The notes under the pieces are model-generated. The model was not told where the DNA came from. It saw only the letters and a list, made by a program, of their open reading frames with translations, and made no database searches. The position numbers and the translations under genes are program-made. A stretch of DNA of 64,000 nucleotides from Streptomyces rimosus subsp. rimosus (GTDB lineage Bacteria; Actinomycetota; Actinomycetes; Streptomycetales; Streptomycetaceae), in NCBI RefSeq assembly GCF_000720725.1, contig NZ_JOCQ01000039.1, positions 4,761-68,760 of the forward strand, read 5' to 3'. Shown here piece after piece: positions 58,579 to 64,000 of the stretch. Each line of letters begins with the position of its first letter. Positions within the stretch are counted from its first letter, which is position 1.

Positions 58579-59634
58579 ATGACGCGAAAGACGACATCCA
58601 ACGGCGCGGGGAACGCCGTCGAAGTGCGGGGACTGGTCAAGCACTTCGGCGAGGTGAAGGCCGTGGACGGGGTGGATCTCGATGTGCGGGAAGGCACCGT
58701 CCTCGGCGTGCTGGGGCCGAACGGCGCCGGCAAGACGACGCTGGTCCGCTGCCTGTCCACACTCCTGGTGCCGGACGCCGGCACGGCGACCGTGGCCGGT
58801 TTCGACGTGGTGCGCCAGCCGCGCGCGCTGCGCCGCACGATCGGCCTCACCGGCCAGTACGCCTCGGTCGACGAGAAGCTCTCCGGCCGCGAGAACCTGT
58901 ACATGATCGGCCGGCTGCTGGACCTCTCCCGCAAGGACGCCCGCGCGCGGGCCGACGAGCTGCTGGAGCGGTTCTCGCTCACCGAGGCCGCCGGCCGGGC
59001 CGCCGCCAAGTACTCCGGCGGTATGCGCCGCCGCCTCGACCTGGCCGCCTCCATGATCGGCAGGCCCGCGGTGCTGTATCTGGACGAGCCGACGACCGGC
59101 CTGGACCCCCGCACCCGCAACGAGGTGTGGGACGAGGTCCGCAGCATGGTGCGCGACGGCGCCACGGTCCTGCTCACCACCCAGTACATGGAAGAGGCCG
59201 AGCAGCTGGCCCACGAGCTGACGGTCATCGACCGCGGCCGGGTCATCGCCGAGGGCGAGGTCGACGAGCTGAAGACCAAGGTCGGCGGCCGGACGCTCCA
59301 GATACGCCCGGCCCAGGCCGCCGAGCTGGACCGGATGGTCGGCGCCATCGCGCAGGCCGGCCTGGACGGCATCGCGGGCGCCACCGCCGACCACGAGGAC
59401 GGCGTGGTCAACGTCCCGATCGTCAGCGACGAGCAGCTGTCCGCCGTGGTCGGCATGCTCGGCGAGCGGGGCTTCACGATCTCCGGCATCAACACCCATC
59501 TGCCCAGCCTGGACGAGGTGTTCCTGGCCATCACCGGCCAGAAGACGTCGGAGGCCGCCGACGGCGGCCCGCAGGACGGGCCGCGGGATCAGCAGGACGT
59601 ACAGGACAAGCAGTACGAGGAGGTTCCGGCATGA
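58579..59634 (+). CDS. ABC exporter ATPase, DrrA type
   Basis: A 351-residue ATP-binding subunit. Walker A GPNGAGKTT, signature YSGGMRRRLDLA, Walker B VLYLDEPTTGLDP, plus a C-terminal extension (~230-340) found in daunorubicin-resistance-like DrrA proteins. Members export anthracyclines and other drugs or antibiotics. The ATG at 58579 is preferred to a GTG 6 nt earlier. The stop overlaps the permease start (ATGA). The last residues are Gln/Asp-rich. Confidence 0.92.
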   Translation: MTRKTTSNGAGNAVEVRGLVKHFGEVKAVDGVDLDVREGTVLGVLGPNGAGKTTLVRCLSTLLVPDAGTATVAGFDVVRQPRALRRTIGLTGQYASVDEKLSGRENLYMIGRLLDLSRKDARARADELLERFSLTEAAGRAAAKYSGGMRRRLDLAASMIGRPAVLYLDEPTTGLDPRTRNEVWDEVRSMVRDGATVLLTTQYMEEAEQLAHELTVIDRGRVIAEGEVDELKTKVGGRTLQIRPAQAAELDRMVGAIAQAGLDGIAGATADHEDGVVNVPIVSDEQLSAVVGMLGERGFTISGINTHLPSLDEVFLAITGQKTSEAADGGPQDGPRDQQDVQDKQYEEVPA

Positions 59635-60473
59635 GTGCCGCGACGGTGGCGGCGCCGGGCAAGCCGCAGCGGCCGGGTGCCGACGAGGGCCGCATCGGCC
59701 TGCGGGCCCATCTGCGTCACACGAGCGCCCTGGTGCGCCGCAACGCGATGCAGATCAAGAACGACCCGGAGTCGATGTTCGACGCCCTGTTGATGCCGAT
59801 CGTCTTCACGCTGCTGTTCGTGTACGTCTTCGGCGGCGCGATGGGCGGCAGCCTCGGCGGCGACCGCTCCGCGTACGTGAACTACATCATCCCCGGCCTG
59901 CTGGCCATGGGCGGTCTGAACATCGCCATGTCGGTCGGCTCCGGCGTCAACGACGACTTCAACAAGGGGGTGATGGACCGCTTCCGCACGATGCCGATCG
60001 CCCGCTCCTCGGTGCTGACGGCGAAGATGCTCGTGGAGTCCGGGCGGATGCTGGTCTCCACCGTCATCCTGCTGGTGCTGGCGTTCCTGATCGGCTTCGA
60101 CCTGAAGACCGGACCGCTGGAGCTGCTGGCGGCCGTCGCCCTGGCGCTGCTCTTCGGGTCCTCGCTGACCTGGATATTCATGCTGCTGGGCCTGACCATG
60201 AAGACCCCGCAGGCGGTGCAGGGCGTCGGCTTCATGGTGCTGATGCCGCTGCAGTTCGGCTCGTCCATATTCGCCCCGCCGACCACGATGCCGGGCTGGA
60301 TGGAAGCGTTCACCAAGGTCAACCCGCTGTCGAACCTGGCGGACGCGGCGCGCGCCCTGATGAACGGGCAGGGCGCGGTCGCCCAGCCGGTGCTGATCAC
60401 CCTGGCCTGGACGGCCGGCATCACCCTGGTGTTCGCGCCCCTGGCCGTCGCCAAGTTCCGCAAGAAGACCTGA
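59631..60473 (+). CDS. ABC exporter permease, DrrB type
   Basis: A 280-residue ABC-2 membrane subunit with six helices. Family segments: RRNAMQIKNDPESMFDALLMPIVFTLLFVYVFGG, NDDFNKGVMDRFRTMPIARS and the C-terminal FGSSIFAPPTTMPGWMEAFTKVNPLSNLADAARAL, each cited in part. It completes the DrrAB-type exporter. It converges on the SARP-like gene with 24 nt between stops. Confidence 0.92.
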   Translation: MSAATVAAPGKPQRPGADEGRIGLRAHLRHTSALVRRNAMQIKNDPESMFDALLMPIVFTLLFVYVFGGAMGGSLGGDRSAYVNYIIPGLLAMGGLNIAMSVGSGVNDDFNKGVMDRFRTMPIARSSVLTAKMLVESGRMLVSTVILLVLAFLIGFDLKTGPLELLAAVALALLFGSSLTWIFMLLGLTMKTPQAVQGVGFMVLMPLQFGSSIFAPPTTMPGWMEAFTKVNPLSNLADAARALMNGQGAVAQPVLITLAWTAGITLVFAPLAVAKFRKKT

Positions 60474-60497
60474 CGCGTCACCTTCGCCCGGCTCGCG

Positions 60498-63400
60498 TCA
60501 GATGAGGGCGGCGGCTTCTTCGAGGGAGAGGCTGCCGCCTTCGGCGTAGGCCCGTTCGTAGGCGGCGGCGTCGAGGACCGCACGGGTCTCGGCCTCGGCG
60601 CTCGCCCGGTTCCGCCGGATGACCCGCGGCGGCCGGTGGGAGTTGCTGCGCAGCACGTCGTACGCGCCGATCAGCCGCGCCGCGTCCGGCCCGCCCGCCT
60701 CGCCCCGTACGCCCACCAACGCCCGCGCCGCGGTGAGCAGTTGGACGACCGGCAGGTCCGGCGCGACCACCTGCACGAGCTCGTCGCGGAACTTCGGCAT
60801 CGCCGCACGGAACCGGGGCAGCACATCGTCGTAGCACCCTTCCTCGATGTCCAGCGCGACCATCGCCGCCATCACGACGCCCTGGAACAGCTGCGGGGCG
60901 CGCTGCCCGAACAGCTCCTGCACCTCCTCCAGGTGGCCGCGCGCTTCCCGCAGCTGTCCGACGCAGGTGAGGTGCATGGCGAGCGTGAGGTGGGCGAACG
61001 GCCTCGCGTCCCGGCCGCCGTTGCCCTTCTTCGTCAGTTCGAGCACTTCGTGCAGCAGGCGCTCGCCGTCCGCCTCCGCACCATCCTCGATCAGGACGTT
61101 GCCGAGCCGGGTCCGCAGCAGCAGGATCTGCCCGGACGCCCCCAGTTCCTCGGCGTAGCGCATGGCCGCCCGGTAGTCCTCGGCCGCGAGCGCGTACTCG
61201 CCCCGCCCCTCGCGGGCCTCGCCGCGCCCCGCCAGGGCTTCCGCCGCGCCCCACGCGTCACCGAGCCGTATGAAGATCTCCAGGGATTCGTCGGCGTCCT
61301 GGCGGGCCTGGGCCAGCCCGTCCCGCCGGTCGTTGAAGATCTTGGCGCGCAGCTGGAGGACGTACGCCAGCTCCCACTCGTAGCCGTACTCCCGGCAGGC
61401 GCTCACCGCCTCGTGGACGAGGTGCGCCAGGTCGTCGAACCGGCCCGCCATCATCATCGCGTAGTACCACAGGACGCCCGGCACCTTGCACGTCTGCGGC
61501 ATGCCGCTGCGGTACGCGGCCAGGATGCCCAGCAGCTCGTCCCGCCACTCCGGGTTGCCCAGGACCGCGATGTCGCTGTCCGAATTGGACAGCTCCACCA
61601 GCCGGACCTCGCGACGCGCCTCCTGCAACTGCTCCGGCACCATTGGCGGCGGCGCGTCGATGGGCCGCTCGTACAGGACGGGCGCGGGCTCGACGGGCGC
61701 CGCGAAAGGATCGGGGCCGAGCGCCCCCACGGCGGCCGACCAGGCACGGGCGTCGGCGCGGTGGTCACGCAGCGACCAGAACCACTGGAGGGACAGCACC
61801 AGGCACAGCGCCTCCTGCTCGTCGCGCACGGCGACGGCCCGGCGCAGCGCGGTCCGCAGGTTGTCGTGCTCCAGCTCCAGCCGCTCCAGCCAGACGCGCT
61901 GGGCCGGTCCGCGCAGCAAGGGATCGGCCGTACGGGCCAGTTCGCGGTACGCGACCAGGTGCCGCCGCTCGGTCGCGGACCGCTCCCCCGCCTCGTCCAG
62001 CCGCTCGCCGGCGTACTCCGAGACGGTCTCCAGCAGCCGGTAGCGCATCCGCCCGTCCCCGCCCGGCGCGGCGACGACCAGCGACTTGTCGATCAGCGAA
62101 CCGAGCAGGGCGGCGACATCACGCGGCGCCACCGGACCGCCCGTTCCCTGCGCCCCCGGCCCGTCCCCGCACACCTCCTCGGCCTGGGCGAGATCGCAGC
62201 CGCCGGAGAAGACGGACAGGCGGCGCAGCACTGCACGCTCGGGACCGTCGAGCAGGTCCCAGGACCAGTCCACCACGGCGCGCAGCGTCTGCTGCCGGGG
62301 CAGTACGGTACGGCTCCCGCTGGTCAGCAGCCGGAACCGGTCGTCCAGCCGGTCGGCGAGCTGGCGCGGGGTGAGCAACCGCAGCCGGGCCGCGGCCAGT
62401 TCGATGGCGAGCGGCAGCCCGTCGAGCCGCCGGCAGATCTCCGCGCACGCGACCGGGTCGTCCTCGACGCGGAACCCGGGCCGGGCGGCGGCCCCGCGGT
62501 CCGCCAGCAGCCGCAGCGCGACCGGGTCGGGCAGCGGTTCCACCGGCCGCAGCGCCTCTCCCGGCACGGCCAGCGGCTCCCGGCTGGTGGCCAGCACGGT
62601 CACGCCGGGACACTCGGCCAGCAGCCGGTCCGCCAGCTCGGCGGCAGCACCGATCACATGCTCGCAGTTGTCCAGGACGAGCAGCATCCGCCGGCTCGCG
62701 CAGTGCTCAGCGAGGCGCGCCATCGGATCGTACGTCGTCGGGTCGGCGGCGGCGCGCAGTTCGTCGGCGGTGGTGCGTACGACGGTCTCGCGCGCCCCGA
62801 GCGCGGTGAGCACCGCCTCCGGCACGGTCTGCGGATCGTCCACGGGCGCCAGCTCCGCGAACCACACACCGTCCGCCCACCTCTCGGGCGCCGCGGCTGC
62901 CGCCGCCTCGGCACCCTCCTGCGAGAGCCGCGTCTTGCCCGCCCCGCCCGGCCCGAGCAGCGTGACCAGCCGGTGCGCGCCCAGATCGGTCCGGATCACC
63001 GCGAGGTCGTCCTCGCGCCCGACGAAGGAGGTGGGGCGGGTACGGAGGTTGCCGGGGCGGGGGGTGAGGGTGGGCGCCGGGCGATCGGCCGCCACTGCCT
63101 CCGCCTCGTGAGCCACAGCCTCCCCCACCTCCTCCTCCCGCAACAACTCCATGTGCAGGGCGCGGAGTTCGGGGCCCGGGGCCGCGCCGAGGCGGTCGGC
63201 GATGGCGGCCCGTACCGAGGCGTACGCGTCGAGCGCCTCGGCCGTACGCCCCGCCGCCCGCAGCGCGCGCAGGCGCAGGGCCTGGAGCGGTTCGTCGAGG
63301 GGATGCTCCTCGCACAGCGCCGTCAGCGCGGGCAGGGCCTGGCCGGGCCGGCCGAGGGCGACCTCGGCGGCGAGCCGCGTACGCCGGGCCTCCAGGCGGG

Positions 63401-63851
63401 CGCGTTCGGCGCGCGCGGCCTCGCCCGCAGCCTCCGGAAGGTCGGCCAGCGCCGGACCGCGCCACAGCGCCAGGGCGTCGCCGAGCAGCGCGGCGGCCTT
63501 GACCGGATCGCCGTCGGCCAGCGCCCGCGCGCCCTCGTCCGCCAGCTGCTCAAAACGGTGCAGGTCGACGTCGGCGGGGGCAGCACAGAGCCGGTACCCG
63601 CCGTGTACGGAGGCGATCGCCTCCCGGCCGACCGACCGGCGCAGCCGCGCGATCAGCGCCTGCAACGCGCCGGTGGCGTCGGCGGGCGGCCGAGGGCCCC
63701 AGACGTCGGCGATCAGCAGCTCGGCGGTGAGGGCCCGGCCGGGCCGCAGCGCAAGCGCCGTGAGCAGCGTACGCAGACGGGGCCCGCCGAGGGCGACGGG
63801 CGTCCCGTCGCTCCGGTGGACCTGGGCCGTCCCGAGGATTGCGTAGCGCAC
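60498..63851 (-). CDS. AfsR/SARP-type regulator with NB-ARC and TPR domains
   Basis: A 1117-residue regulator. Order: OmpR-like winged helix (~1-90, GGPRLRTLLTALALRPGRALTAELLIADVWG); BTAD (~95-245, HGGYRLCAAPADVDLHRFEQL); NB-ARC ATPase (~285-580, P-loop LLGPGGAGKTRLS ~300, LLVLDNCEHV Walker B, GLPLAIELAAARL). A long helical C-terminus has weak TPR-like repeats (~640-1100). The GTG (VRYAILGTAQVH) is chosen because SARP proteins begin there and GACAAT lies 6 nt upstream in -10 position, suggesting a leaderless message; the frame is open to 63932. It probably activates secondary-metabolite or local genes, perhaps the neighbouring exporter. Confidence 0.9.
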   Translation of the reverse strand: MRYAILGTAQVHRSDGTPVALGGPRLRTLLTALALRPGRALTAELLIADVWGPRPPADATGALQALIARLRRSVGREAIASVHGGYRLCAAPADVDLHRFEQLADEGARALADGDPVKAAALLGDALALWRGPALADLPEAAGEAARAERARLEARRTRLAAEVALGRPGQALPALTALCEEHPLDEPLQALRLRALRAAGRTAEALDAYASVRAAIADRLGAAPGPELRALHMELLREEEVGEAVAHEAEAVAADRPAPTLTPRPGNLRTRPTSFVGREDDLAVIRTDLGAHRLVTLLGPGGAGKTRLSQEGAEAAAAAAPERWADGVWFAELAPVDDPQTVPEAVLTALGARETVVRTTADELRAAADPTTYDPMARLAEHCASRRMLLVLDNCEHVIGAAAELADRLLAECPGVTVLATSREPLAVPGEALRPVEPLPDPVALRLLADRGAAARPGFRVEDDPVACAEICRRLDGLPLAIELAAARLRLLTPRQLADRLDDRFRLLTSGSRTVLPRQQTLRAVVDWSWDLLDGPERAVLRRLSVFSGGCDLAQAEEVCGDGPGAQGTGGPVAPRDVAALLGSLIDKSLVVAAPGGDGRMRYRLLETVSEYAGERLDEAGERSATERRHLVAYRELARTADPLLRGPAQRVWLERLELEHDNLRTALRRAVAVRDEQEALCLVLSLQWFWSLRDHRADARAWSAAVGALGPDPFAAPVEPAPVLYERPIDAPPPMVPEQLQEARREVRLVELSNSDSDIAVLGNPEWRDELLGILAAYRSGMPQTCKVPGVLWYYAMMMAGRFDDLAHLVHEAVSACREYGYEWELAYVLQLRAKIFNDRRDGLAQARQDADESLEIFIRLGDAWGAAEALAGRGEAREGRGEYALAAEDYRAAMRYAEELGASGQILLLRTRLGNVLIEDGAEADGERLLHEVLELTKKGNGGRDARPFAHLTLAMHLTCVGQLREARGHLEEVQELFGQRAPQLFQGVVMAAMVALDIEEGCYDDVLPRFRAAMPKFRDELVQVVAPDLPVVQLLTAARALVGVRGEAGGPDAARLIGAYDVLRSNSHRPPRVIRRNRASAEAETRAVLDAAAYERAYAEGGSLSLEEAAALI

Positions 63852-64000
63852 CGGACCATTGTCCTGTACGTACGAACGATTCACGGCCCACACTCCCCGC
63901 GCGCCACGCCCATCTCGACGACGGCCCCGCACTCACCGCGGCAATACGGTCGGCCGCCGCGGCCTGCCCGCTCCACCCCGCCCGCCCGCCCCGTCCGCCC

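Noticed and set aside
1..64000. CRISPR arrays, rRNA or tRNA genes
   Set aside because: No regularly spaced repeats of 25-40 bp and no recognisable cloverleaf or rRNA signatures were seen on reading either strand.

Overview
This window is chromosomal DNA from a Streptomyces-type actinomycete. The evidence is the very high GC, the GTG starts and ATGA/GTGA stop-start overlaps, the many likely leaderless transcripts, and signature families: an XRE-DUF5753/DUF397/ATP-binding trio, GAF-ANTAR pairs, a DUF6153 protein, a SARP-type regulator, and glnE beside a glnA2-like gene. I see no rRNA or tRNA gene, CRISPR array, insertion sequence or complete prophage.

Layout. 0-7.3 kb: the end of a MerR/TipA-like regulator, a DUF397 protein, a membrane-anchored sigma-like protein, a diiron-type protein with its own [2Fe-2S] flavoreductase and a TetR regulator, a small mannose-binding-type lectin, and a GNAT acetyltransferase. 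7.4-11.9 kb: a secreted starch pair (alpha-amylase then pullulanase, minus strand) behind a repeat-rich promoter. 12-24.3 kb: an accessory block holding a secreted lectin-like protein, a P450 with a divergent GbsR/MarR-type regulator, the XRE/ATP-binding/DUF397 locus with a tandem DUF397 duplication, an EF-hand protein, a methyltransferase, a maltokinase-cap-like protein, two GAF-ANTAR proteins, a lone LuxR HTH protein, and a Rieske oxygenase overlapping an MFS transporter. A decayed piece of the neighbouring malR-like gene lies on the left of the LuxR/Rieske/MFS cassette, so that cassette is bracketed by related DNA.

24.3-33.2 kb: the maltodextrin locus. malEFG has no ATPase gene, as is usual when MsiK serves from elsewhere. 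It is flanked by two separate alpha-glucosidase/LacI pairs. The secreted amylase and pullulanase cut starch and pullulan, MalEFG imports the maltodextrins, the intracellular glucosidases release glucose, and MalR-type repressors probably control the set. 33.3-38.6 kb: a PAP2-type membrane phosphatase, then glnA2-glnE, in which the glutamine synthetase homologue has lost the adenylylation tyrosine. 38.9-43.4 kb: a DsbA-like protein, an alpha/beta hydrolase with a DUF998 protein, and a copper locus (His-rich DUF6153 protein plus multicopper oxidase) behind a CsoR-like operator.

43.5-48 kb: a membrane GT2 glycosyltransferase diverging from a vWA-ricin protein and a ricin-glycosyltransferase fusion. 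This is the least familiar gene set in the window. 48-64 kb: NAD synthetase, a small exported protein, two drug-efflux MFS transporters (one with its TetR), a membrane EEP-family hydrolase, panB, azlCD with a divergent Lrp regulator, a DrrAB-type ABC exporter, and a large AfsR/SARP-like regulator. Functions are assigned from motifs and remembered family features; no database search was possible.
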